Part shown: piece after piece, positions 27,128-34,704 of the stretch | Layout: each line of letters opens with the position of its first letter | Position numbering within the stretch: the stretch's first letter is position 1 | Origin: CBIHON01 sp966211965 | Lineage (GTDB): Bacteria; Pseudomonadota; Gammaproteobacteria; Burkholderiales; Burkholderiaceae_D | Length of the DNA: 64,000 nt | Assembly (NCBI GenBank): GCA_966211965.1 | Contig: CBIHON010000001.1 | Location: forward strand, 248,001 to 312,000 | Direction: 5' to 3' | The notes under the pieces: generated by a model | Told to the model about the DNA's origin: nothing | What the model saw: the letters and a program-made list of their open reading frames with translations, nothing else | Databases searched by the model: none | Made by a program: the position numbers and the translations under genes

Positions 27128-28390
27128 ATGCAGGCAGACAAGGGCGCGGAAGACAATGGCAAGGCAGAACTGGACCGCCTGGTTGCGCTGAAGCCGCTCG
27201 AATATCAAGTCATTTTCGACAACGCGATGGTCGGCATCGTCTATACGGTCGACCGCAAAATCGTGCGTTGCAACCGGCGCTTCGAAGAATTGTTCGGCTA
27301 TGCGCCGGGCGAACTCGATGGCCAGAATCTGCGCGTGCTGTATCGCAACGCCGAAGAATTCGAAGCCATCGGCCGCATCGGCTATCAATTGATCCGGCGC
27401 AGCGGCGTTTATGAAGACGAGCGCTTCATGGTCAACAAGGAAGGCAAGCAATTGTGGATCAAATGGTCCGGCAAGGCGCTCGACAAAGTCAATCCGGTCA
27501 AGGGCGCTCTATGGATTTGCCTGGACATCTCGCGCCGCAAGCGAGCCGAAGAATCCCTGCATTTTGCCTACGAAGAACTGGAGCAGAAAGTACAGGAAAG
27601 AACCGCCGACCTGGTGCGCACCAACCGGGCATTGGCCGAGGAAAACGAGCGTCGCAAGCGCAGCGAAGAAATTGCCCGCATACAGCAAAGCGAACTGGCA
27701 CGCATGTCGCGCATTTCGTCGATGGGAGAAATGGCAGCGGCGCTGGCACATCAAATGGGCCAGCCCCTGAGTTCCGCACTGAACTATCTGCATGGCTGCC
27801 TGTTGCGCATCCAGAGCGGACAGTTCGACCAGGCCGCGATCAGCAGCGCCATCGAAAGCGCGATCCAGCATACGCAGCACGCCGGCGACATCATCCAACA
27901 CGTGCGGCAGTTCGTGCAAAAATACGAACCGGCGCGCTTTTCCATGCAAGACCTCAACGCCCACCTGCATCATTGTCTTGAGTTCCTGCAATTCGAATTG
28001 AACCGTAAAAATGTGAGCGTCGAATTGGCCTTGCAAGAAGACTTGCCGCCGATTGCCTTCGATCGGATCGAAATCGAACAGGTAATGCTGAACCTGATTC
28101 GGAATGCGATCGAAGCCATGCAAAGCATGCCTCGCGACAAGCGCCACATCCGTATTTTCTCCAAGCTGCGCAGCCGCTGCGTGCATGTCTCGATTTCCGA
28201 CTCCGGTCCCGGTGTCGCGGCGGAGTTCCGGCAGAATATTTTCGAGCCTTTCTTTACCACCAAGAACGACGGCATCGGCATCGGCCTGGTGATCTGCCGT
28301 TCCATCATCGAAGCGCACGGCGGCAAGCTCACTCTCGGCCGTCCGGCGCAACGCGGCACCACGTTCACCTTCACATTACCGGTCCGATGA
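27128..28390 (+). CDS. PAS-domain sensor histidine kinase (FixL-like)
   Basis: A 420-residue soluble kinase with no membrane segment. A PAS domain spans about residues 22-145 (YQVIFDNAMVGIVYTVDRKI, RFEELFGYAPGELDG), followed by a coiled coil, a HisKA domain with His208 in ALAHQMGQPLSSALNY, and an ATPase domain (NLIRNAIEAM, SDSGPGVA, FFTTKNDGIGIGLVICRSI). The HxxxQPL box and partner type are those of the FixL/TodS/TtrS group. The PAS ligand is unknown; no haem histidine can be assigned safely. It overlaps its regulator gene as ATGA. Confidence 0.93.
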   Translation: MQADKGAEDNGKAELDRLVALKPLEYQVIFDNAMVGIVYTVDRKIVRCNRRFEELFGYAPGELDGQNLRVLYRNAEEFEAIGRIGYQLIRRSGVYEDERFMVNKEGKQLWIKWSGKALDKVNPVKGALWICLDISRRKRAEESLHFAYEELEQKVQERTADLVRTNRALAEENERRKRSEEIARIQQSELARMSRISSMGEMAAALAHQMGQPLSSALNYLHGCLLRIQSGQFDQAAISSAIESAIQHTQHAGDIIQHVRQFVQKYEPARFSMQDLNAHLHHCLEFLQFELNRKNVSVELALQEDLPPIAFDRIEIEQVMLNLIRNAIEAMQSMPRDKRHIRIFSKLRSRCVHVSISDSGPGVAAEFRQNIFEPFFTTKNDGIGIGLVICRSIIEAHGGKLTLGRPAQRGTTFTFTLPVR

Positions 28391-29034
28391 CTTCCGACAA
28401 GAACGACAAAATATCCTCCCTGCAAACCGTGTTCATCGTGGACGATGAACCCTCGGTGCGCGAATCGCTGGCCTGGCTGCTGAATTCGATTCAACTGCCG
28501 GTGGAATGCTTCGATTCGGCGGCGGCCTTTCTGGCCGGCTATCGGCGCGGCGCACGCGGCTGCCTGATCCTGGACGTCAGGATGCCGGGCATGAGCGGTA
28601 TCGAATTGATGGAAGTGCTGGAGGCCGAAGGCGTGTTCCTGCCCTTCATCTTTCTATCGGGGCATGGCGACATTCCCATGGCGACGCACGCGATGCGCAA
28701 AGGCGCTATCGATTTCCTTTCCAAGCCCTATAACAACGAACAATTCCTGCGCCGCGTGCGGCAGGCGCTGGCGCTCGATGCGCAGCAATGGCAGGCACGC
28801 GAACGCAAGGCGTATCTGTCGAAAATGCATGCCTCGCTGACCAAGCGCGAACAGCAATTGCTGAATCTGATCGTCAACGGGGCGAGCAACAAGGACATCG
28901 CACGCGAACTTGATATTTCAATCAAGACGGTCGAGGCCCACCGCGCCCGACTGATCAAGAAACTGGCTGTCAAATCGCTGGCGGAACTGGTGCAATTCGG
29001 GGTCGAATACCGGCAATTCCATCGGCAGAATTAA
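28387..29034 (+). CDS. Response regulator, FixJ/LuxR type
   Basis: A 215-residue regulator. The receiver domain has the acidic pair in FIVDDEPSVRESL, the phosphoacceptor Asp63 in LILDVRMPGMSG and a lysine in FLSKPYNNEQFL. The C-terminal LuxR-type helix-turn-helix is clear: LTKREQQLLNLIVNGASNKDIA and SIKTVEAHRARLIKKL. It is coupled to the kinase gene by a four-base overlap. Likely targets include the divergent 3HB-oligomer hydrolase, by position only. Confidence 0.94.
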   Translation: MTSDKNDKISSLQTVFIVDDEPSVRESLAWLLNSIQLPVECFDSAAAFLAGYRRGARGCLILDVRMPGMSGIELMEVLEAEGVFLPFIFLSGHGDIPMATHAMRKGAIDFLSKPYNNEQFLRRVRQALALDAQQWQARERKAYLSKMHASLTKREQQLLNLIVNGASNKDIARELDISIKTVEAHRARLIKKLAVKSLAELVQFGVEYRQFHRQN

Positions 29035-29051
29035 CCAAGGGGATTCCCCCC

Positions 29052-29066
29052 TTTACACAACTTTAC
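29052..29066 (-). promoter_or_regulatory. CpxR-type box GTAAA-N5-GTAAA
   Basis: On the minus strand the sequence is GTAAAGTTGTGTAAA, an exact match to the CpxR consensus of two GTAAA half sites five bases apart. It lies about 90 bases before the Spy-like gene and about 17 bases before a candidate -35 (TTGTTC 29077-29082, 16-base spacer, TAAAGT 29099-29104), which is an activating position. The OmpR-type regulator two genes downstream is the probable binder. Confidence 0.7.
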
Positions 29067-29155
29067 AGCCCAGTCATTGTTCAGCAGCATAACGCTCCTA
29101 AAGTGTGATCATGCATGGTGAATTGAAAGCCTGCACAACCTGACAAGGAATCGAT

Positions 29156-29707
29156 ATGAACGAGCAAAATACTTCTCTCCGCAACGACAACAATCCGGCT
29201 GAAACGCCAAAACGGCCGCACAGCCGCCGCCGGCTCATGGCCGGCATTGCTGCCATGGTCGGCGCCATTTCCATCGCCGGCATCAGCCACGCCAGCGATG
29301 CCCCGGGGGCCGCAGGCCCCCGGCACGGCATGATGGGCTGGCACGGCGGCCAGATGGACCCGGAACAGGCCGCCAAGCGCATCGACCACATGATCGATCG
29401 CTTGCTGCCTGACGGCACGGCGACCCAGAAAGCCCAAGTCTCAGCGATCATCAAAACCGCGATGGCCGACTTGAAACCTCTGCGCGAGCAGTATCGCGCG
29501 GCGCGCCAGCAAGGCATCAAGATCCTGAGCCAGCCGGCCATCGATCGCTCTGCCCTGGAACAGGTCCGTGTAAGCGAAATGCAACTGGCGGAACAAGTCT
29601 CCAAGCGCATGACGCAGGCGCTGGCCGATACTGCCGAAGTGCTGACGCCGGAACAGCGCACTAGGGTTGCCGCGCACCTTCAAAAGCGCTTCGGGCGCAT
29701 GGGTTAA
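29156..29707 (+). CDS. Spy/CpxP-like periplasmic stress protein
   Basis: A 183-residue protein. An N-terminal Tat-like or Sec leader (twin arginines in HSRRRLMAGIAAMVGAISIA) ends near ISHASDA. A Gly/His/Met-rich linker (RHGMMGWHGGQMD) may bind metal. A helical domain follows, ending in an LTxxQ motif (LTPEQRTRVAAHLQKRFG). Spy and CpxP proteins are periplasmic chaperones or feedback inhibitors of envelope two-component systems. AAGGA precedes the ATG. It is first in an operon with an OmpR-type regulator and kinase, and a CpxR-like box lies upstream. Confidence 0.88.
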   Translation: MNEQNTSLRNDNNPAETPKRPHSRRRLMAGIAAMVGAISIAGISHASDAPGAAGPRHGMMGWHGGQMDPEQAAKRIDHMIDRLLPDGTATQKAQVSAIIKTAMADLKPLREQYRAARQQGIKILSQPAIDRSALEQVRVSEMQLAEQVSKRMTQALADTAEVLTPEQRTRVAAHLQKRFGRMG

Positions 29708-29713
29708 GGGCGC

Positions 29714-30436
29714 ATGGCTCAGCGTCTTTTAATGATCGAGGACGACCATCGCCTGGCCGGGATGGTTGCCACCTACCTTGCACAAAACGGCTTCGACGTG
29801 CAACGCGCAGAGACCGCGCAAGAGGGTTTGGCGCAGTTGCAGCTTGCGGCAGCAGCGGGACCGGCGTTTTCGCTGGTGCTGCTGGACTTGATGCTGCCGG
29901 ATGCCGACGGTCTCGATGTATGCCGCCGGATTCGCGCGCAAGCCTTGCCGCTGGGCGCCGTTCCCATCGTGATGCTGACCGCAAAGGGTGACCCGATGGA
30001 CCGCGTGGTCGGCCTGGAGTTGGGCGCGGACGATTACGTGCCGAAACCTTTTGAGCCGCGCGAATTGCTGGCGCGCCTGCGCGCAGTATTGCGGCGCCAG
30101 CAAGGCCAAAGTCCGAGTGCGCCGAATATCCTGCGCTTCGGCCGGCTGGAAATCGATCTGGACGCGCGCCATGTACGGCTCGATGGCCGGGATTGCAGCG
30201 TCACGTCCTACCAATTCGATTTGCTGGTAGCGATGGCCGAACGTGCGGGGCGCGTGCTGTCGCGCGAGCAATTGATGGATGCAGTCAAGGGCGAGCCGCT
30301 GGAAGCATTCGACCGTTCGATCGACGTCCATATCGGTCGCCTGCGCGCCGCCATCGAGGACGACCCCAAGCAGCCGAAACGCATCATCACGGTACGCGGG
30401 GCCGGCTATGTGTTTGCCAAGGCGCAGGATGTCTGA
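29714..30436 (+). CDS. OmpR-family response regulator (CpxR/RstA-like)
   Basis: A 240-residue regulator. The receiver domain has LMIEDDHRLAGMV, phosphoacceptor Asp58 in VLLDLMLPDADGLD, the threonine in VMLTAKGD and lysine in YVPKPFEPREL. The C-terminal winged helix is present (EIDLDARHVRLDGRD, LTS-type fold, RSIDVHIGRLRAAIEDDP, ITVRGAGYVF). It starts six bases after the Spy-like stop and overlaps the kinase start by eight bases. Confidence 0.95.
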   Translation: MAQRLLMIEDDHRLAGMVATYLAQNGFDVQRAETAQEGLAQLQLAAAAGPAFSLVLLDLMLPDADGLDVCRRIRAQALPLGAVPIVMLTAKGDPMDRVVGLELGADDYVPKPFEPRELLARLRAVLRRQQGQSPSAPNILRFGRLEIDLDARHVRLDGRDCSVTSYQFDLLVAMAERAGRVLSREQLMDAVKGEPLEAFDRSIDVHIGRLRAAIEDDPKQPKRIITVRGAGYVFAKAQDV

Positions 30437-31721
30437 CATTCCCTCTCTGAAAATCCGTTTCGGCTGGACCCATCGGCTGTACCTGCGCATCTACCTGGCT
30501 CTGGTGCTCAGCGTGGCGATTGCCGCCATCCTGTTCGGCATCGCATGGCGCATGAGTCCCGATGCCGCGCAGCTTGCGTCCAGCCTGGAAACTTTCGCCG
30601 AAATCGCCGCCGAAATTTTGCCGCCCGCCTCCGCGTCGCGCGAAGAACAACAGGCCGCGCTGATGCGTTGGCAGCCGCGCATGCGCGCCAATCTGGCCTT
30701 GTACTCGGCCACTGGCGAAAAGATTGCCGCAGCCGGGCGCGAATTGCCGCCGTGGGAACCATCGCAGACCAGCACCGGCTGGCTGGGCGGACGGCCTCCA
30801 GTATTTGCCTTGAAACTTCCGGACAATCGCTGGCTGATCGGGCAGCGCATTCATCGGGGACACCGGCCACCGATGGGATTGATCGCGGCCTTGGGTTTAA
30901 TCGCGCTGGTGGTCGGTATCGGCGCCTATCCGATCGTGCGTCGCCTTACGCGCGGGCTGGAGCGCCTGCAGCGCAGCGTCGAAGCCTTGGGTGAGGGTCA
31001 GCTCTCGACTCGTGTCGCGGTGGAAGGCCAGGATGAAGTCGCGCTTCTGGCAAGCAGCTTCAACCGCTCGGCAGAGCGGATCGAAGCCCTGGTTTCGGCC
31101 CAGAAATCGCTACTGGCCAATGCCTCGCATGAGTTGCGTTCGCCGCTAGCGCGCATCCGCATGGCGGTCGAATTGATGCAGGACCGGCGGCAACCGGAAA
31201 TGCACGATGAACTGGCACACAACATCGCCGAACTGGACCAACTGATCGATGAAATCCTGCTGGCCAGCAGGTTGGATGCCTCTCCCGAAACAATGCAAGC
31301 GACCGAAGCCATTGACCTGACCGCGCTGCTGGCAGAAGAATGCGCGCGCGTCGACGCGCAACTCAGCGCGCCGCCGCTCAGCCTGCAGGGCGATCCCAAA
31401 CTGTTGCGCCGGATGCTGCGTAATCTGCTGGAAAATGCCCGGCGCTACGGCGGCGGCACACCGATCGAAGTCATGTTGCGCAGCCTCCCCTCGAAGCAGA
31501 TCCAGCTTGATGTATGCGACCGCGGTCCCGGCGTGCCAGTTGAAGAACGCGAGAATATTTTCGCACCGTTTTACCGTTTGCCCGGTGCGCGTGAACGCGA
31601 TGGCGGCGTCGGACTGGGTTTGAGCCTGGTGCGGCAGATCGCACGCAAGCACGGCGGAGAAGTAGTCTGCGTGGGACGCGAAGGCGGGGGCAGTTGCTTC
31701 CGGGTGAATTTGCCGATTTGA
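30429..31721 (+). CDS. Membrane sensor histidine kinase (CpxA/RstB-like)
   Basis: A 430-residue kinase. Two membrane helices (about residues 19-42, and one around MGLIAALGLIALVVGIGAYP) enclose a small periplasmic domain of some 110 residues. HAMP, HisKA (ANASHELRSPLARIRMAVEL) and ATPase domains follow (LLENARRYGGG, CDRGPGVPVEE, GVGLGLSLVRQI). The frame is open upstream inside the regulator gene, but MSDIPSLK at 30429 fits. With the Spy-like protein it probably senses envelope stress. Confidence 0.94.
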   Translation: MSDIPSLKIRFGWTHRLYLRIYLALVLSVAIAAILFGIAWRMSPDAAQLASSLETFAEIAAEILPPASASREEQQAALMRWQPRMRANLALYSATGEKIAAAGRELPPWEPSQTSTGWLGGRPPVFALKLPDNRWLIGQRIHRGHRPPMGLIAALGLIALVVGIGAYPIVRRLTRGLERLQRSVEALGEGQLSTRVAVEGQDEVALLASSFNRSAERIEALVSAQKSLLANASHELRSPLARIRMAVELMQDRRQPEMHDELAHNIAELDQLIDEILLASRLDASPETMQATEAIDLTALLAEECARVDAQLSAPPLSLQGDPKLLRRMLRNLLENARRYGGGTPIEVMLRSLPSKQIQLDVCDRGPGVPVEERENIFAPFYRLPGARERDGGVGLGLSLVRQIARKHGGEVVCVGREGGGSCFRVNLPI

Positions 31722-31738
31722 ATTTTCCCGGAGTCTGC

Positions 31739-32233
31739 ATGTACCAGCACATCATCAATGGCAGCTACCGCTTCTTCAGCTTCGGCGCGCTCATGCTGCT
31801 TGGACTGATGGCGGGATTTTTCTTTGCGTTTTCAGTCGATGTAGCGCCGGCCATGACGCATCTCGACGCAGCAGCCTATATCACCGCCCAGCAGTGGATC
31901 AATAAGGTGGTGCGCAATGCGGTATTTGGCTGCATATATTTCGGCGCCGTGATCCTGCCGTTTGTCGCGGCCCTGCTGGCTGCTCTCGGCCAGCACCGGC
32001 GCTTGGCATTGATCTGGACGCTGCTCGCGCTTACTTACTTTGGGCTGGTGTTCTGGGTCACACGCTCTGTCAATATCCCGATCAATAACATCGTTGCCGC
32101 ATGGAATCCAGCTGCGCCCCCGCTGGACTGGGCACAACTGCGCGACACTTGGAATCAAACCAACCTGTTGCGCACTTGGGCTGCCGCCATATGCTTCGCC
32201 GGCGCAGCGCTTGCTTTTAGCATGCGCCGCTGA
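31739..32233 (+). CDS. DUF1772 (anthrone oxygenase-like) membrane protein
   Basis: A protein of about 164 residues with four hydrophobic helices: FFSFGALMLLGLMAGFFFAF, a segment around FGCIYFGAVILPFVAALLAA, LALIWTLLALTYFGLVFWVT and LLRTWAAAICFAGAALAF. Conserved DUF1772 features include SVNIPINNIVAAWNP and WNQTNLLRTWAA. The family is mostly uncharacterised. The ATG at 31739 has GGAG just upstream and is preferred over the longer frame from 31694, which overlaps the kinase gene. It may share the kinase transcript. Confidence 0.82.
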   Translation: MYQHIINGSYRFFSFGALMLLGLMAGFFFAFSVDVAPAMTHLDAAAYITAQQWINKVVRNAVFGCIYFGAVILPFVAALLAALGQHRRLALIWTLLALTYFGLVFWVTRSVNIPINNIVAAWNPAAPPLDWAQLRDTWNQTNLLRTWAAAICFAGAALAFSMRR

Positions 32234-32605
32234 AGCCGAAAATCAGAGGGCGGCTATCGCGCCCCATTACCGTTCTCGCCGATCATGCCTTTGGATGTTC
32301 GTCCGTGTCGCGATCGGGTTCGTGCTCTTTGTGTAGAGATAACATTTGATTCTCCTGTGCAAGGCGCCCAAGAAATTGCGTGAAATCTATTGATGAAATC
32401 CATTGAATGAGATCAGTTGCGGCGGACTGTCAATTCAGCACCGAAACCTGATGCGCCGCTGGCGCCTATCATGAACTCACACAGGCTCCGGAAACGATGC
32501 TTGATTGTGATACAGGATTATGGGTTTAGTTCATTGATAAAAGTGATAAAAGGAGCTTCACGCAAGTGCATGAAGCTCCGTCCTTTTTCAATTGTTCCTC
32601 TTCAT
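32234..32605. other. Intergenic stretch without a supported gene
   Basis: This 372-base gap lies between convergent genes. Apart from the bidirectional terminator at 32552-32586 no gene or clear repeat is supported. Confidence 0.5.
32552..32586. terminator. Bidirectional rho-independent terminator
   Basis: GGAGCTTCA (32552-32560) and TGAAGCTCC (32571-32579) form a perfect 9-bp stem with a 10-base loop, followed by TCCTTTTT on the plus strand and TTTTA on the minus strand. It serves the DUF1772 gene and the convergent KGG gene. Confidence 0.8.
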
Positions 32606-33064
32606 TTATTGGTCTGAATCCTTATCGCTCCGGCTGGAGCCGCCATGGCTTTCATCATCTTTTTTATGGCTTTGCCTGCCCGACTCCCCGTGCTGCTCGC
32701 GCGAACCGCCGCGCGATTTTTCGGAATCCGAGGCGCTGCCGCCCCGGTTGTCGTTATCGTTGTCGTCGTCCTCGTCATTGCGCTCGCCGCGGTTTGCTTC
32801 CCCACGTTCGCCGCCGGGACGGGTGCTGGCAGTATTGCGTTCACCTTCGCGCCCGGCAGCCATGCCGCGTCCGCCATGGCTGCGCTCCCCTCCCTTGCGG
32901 CCGGCTTCGCGCGCCTCTTCCGAAGTGAATTCGTGCGCAGTGCCTTTTTCATGCGCGGCGCGTCCTCCTTCACTTGCAATCTCACGTTGCCTCGCTTCGT
33001 CCATCGATGCAAAACCGCGACCCTTGCCTGATCCGGAGCCTTGGTTATCTTTGCGGGTGTTCAT
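32606..33064 (-). CDS. KGG-repeat stress-induced protein
   Basis: A 152-residue, highly charged, probably disordered protein. The N-terminal third has KGG (general stress protein, YciG-like) repeats: RGFASMDEARQREIASEGGR, AHEKGTAHEFTSEEAREAGR and KGGERSHGGRG. The rest is a low-complexity tail rich in Gly, Ser, Asp, Asn and Arg (DEDDDNDNDNRGG). KGG proteins are typically induced in stationary phase or by osmotic stress. AAAGGA precedes the ATG at 33064; the longer frame to 33220 lacks family similarity. Confidence 0.85.
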   Translation of the reverse strand: MNTRKDNQGSGSGKGRGFASMDEARQREIASEGGRAAHEKGTAHEFTSEEAREAGRKGGERSHGGRGMAAGREGERNTASTRPGGERGEANRGERNDEDDDNDNDNRGGSASDSEKSRGGSREQHGESGRQSHKKDDESHGGSSRSDKDSDQ

Positions 33065-33641
33065 GATCGTTTCCTTTGCTGTAAAAGTATTCAAGATCAA
33101 ATCGAGTGGATACGCTGTCGAAATTTCTGCGAGCGTAATCGTGCGTCTCCAAGTAGCAATCCATGCTCTCAATCCATGCTCTTCGACAGCTGAAAACATA
33201 GTAGTTAGCGTCAGGGTCATCTGGTATCAGACTATGTCTGATTGCTCTGTAGGATGGAACGAATCTGGCGCCTCGTCCGCAAATCCTCTATGAAATTTTT
33301 TTGTGGTATGTGTGAGTATCCAGCGCCCTTCCCGACAGATTGGCAAGCCGATGCATTGGCGAAGCCGAGGCAGGAACACTTGTCCGGACTTTCCAAACGC
33401 AACCTTAGTGCGAACCAATGTCTCGTAGTTCTACCAGCTTTCCCAACCTTTCCGCTTGAGGTACTCTTACTTCTCCCGGACTGATGGAGCAGGCCTTGCC
33501 GGGCACCTCGATCGAGGGCAAGTTCCTCACCTGTTACTTCGTGTCATGTGCGCGGTATTGCTGTTGCTGTTCATGCCGCGCCTGGTCAATTCACCGTTCG
33601 ACCGGGATCGTCGGTAAATTGCGTCGCTTAAGAGACTGAAA
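33065..33641. other. Long intergenic stretch, no supported gene
   Basis: This 577-base gap holds a perfect 13-bp tandem duplication at 33157-33169 and 33170-33182 upstream of the KGG gene. Short open frames on both strands (such as 33242-33484 plus) have no recognisable family features. A hydrophobic stretch ending with a stop near 33617 may be a gene relic. Confidence 0.4.
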
Positions 33642-34469
33642 ATGGCTTCACATTACCTGCGCTGCTGCGAGCGCGAAATCCATTTCATGGAGTGGGGCAG
33701 GAAGGATGCGCCGCCCCTGATCATGTGGCACGGCCTGGCGCGCACCGGCCGCGATTTCGACGATCTGGCCGCGGCCTTGTCGAACACTTATCGCATCATT
33801 TGTCCCGACACTATCGGGCGCGGCCTGTCGCAATGGAGCCGCGACCCGGATACCGAATACTGCCTGGCCTTCTATGCGCGCCTCGCGCAGGCGCTGGTCG
33901 ATCAGCTTGGCATCGAACGCATGCGCTGGGTCGGCACCTCGATGGGCGGTGCCACCGGCACGCTGGCGGCGGCCACTACGCTCAGGGGGCGCATCACTCA
34001 CCTGGTATTGAACGACATAGGCCCGGCATTGGCGGCCAACGCGATCGAGCGCATTCTTTCCTATGCCGGCAATCCAGCCGAATTCGATACCATGAGCGAG
34101 TTCGAGAACTACTTGCGCACGATCTACAAACCCTACGGCTGGCAAAGCGATGTGCAATGGCGGCGCATGGCCGAGACCTCGGCGCGGCGCCTGCCCAACG
34201 GCCGGATCACTGCACATTACGATCCGGCGATGGTGCGGCAATTCATCGTGCATCCAAACGATTATGACTTGTGGGAAGCGTACGATACGTTGCGCATGCC
34301 AACCCTGGTATTGCGCGGCGAAAGTTCCGACCTGCTGTTGCCGGAAACGGCGCAGGCGATGACGCGGCGCGGGCCTTGCGCCATGCTGGCCGAGATTCCC
34401 GATTGCGGCCACGCGCCAGCGCTGAATGTGCCGGAACAGATCGAAACAATCAGGAAGTTTCTGGCATAG
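33642..34469 (+). CDS. Alpha/beta hydrolase
   Basis: A 275-residue alpha/beta hydrolase. It has the oxyanion HG motif in MWHGLARTGRDF, DTIGRGLS, the nucleophile serine in VGTSMGGATGTLAA, the acid-loop region TLVLRGESSDLL and the catalytic histidine in IPDCGHAPALNVPEQ. The substrate is not predictable; such enzymes are often esterases, lactonases or haloperoxidase-like. It stands alone with a terminator behind it. Confidence 0.9.
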   Translation: MASHYLRCCEREIHFMEWGRKDAPPLIMWHGLARTGRDFDDLAAALSNTYRIICPDTIGRGLSQWSRDPDTEYCLAFYARLAQALVDQLGIERMRWVGTSMGGATGTLAAATTLRGRITHLVLNDIGPALAANAIERILSYAGNPAEFDTMSEFENYLRTIYKPYGWQSDVQWRRMAETSARRLPNGRITAHYDPAMVRQFIVHPNDYDLWEAYDTLRMPTLVLRGESSDLLLPETAQAMTRRGPCAMLAEIPDCGHAPALNVPEQIETIRKFLA

Positions 34470-34512
34470 CGAATCCATTCGACGTCTTTTGAAGCAACAA
34501 AATTGAAACAAC

Positions 34513-34540
34513 GAAAGGCCGGCCATGCAGCCGGCCTTTC
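34513..34540 (+). terminator. Strong hairpin after the hydrolase gene
   Basis: GAAAGGCCGGC (34513-34523) and GCCGGCCTTTC (34530-34540) form a perfect 11-bp stem with a six-base loop, 44 bases after the stop. There is no long T tract beyond the TTT in the stem, so termination is likely but may be partial. Confidence 0.6.
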
Positions 34541-34704
34541 GCCGTGTTGACCTACATCATGTTACAAAATCCGGGCGTGTCCGAGAGCGTAAAATGCTAA
34601 GGTATTCCGAACGGACGCCATGGGAATGCGTCTGACAGAGTCGCAAATAAAAGGTTTTACAAGAATTCTCGCTTCACAATCCAGGAATTGAAAGGTGGTG
34701 TATT

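Noticed and set aside
33242..33484. Short plus-strand frame of 80 codons, with a minus-strand frame at 33227-33418
   Set aside because: Neither has a convincing ribosome-binding site, signal peptide or family features.
33485..33620. Possible relic of a membrane protein C-terminus (AVLLLLFMPRLVNSPFD then stop near 33617)
   Set aside because: Too short to assign, and it needs a frameshift to join with the upstream sequence.
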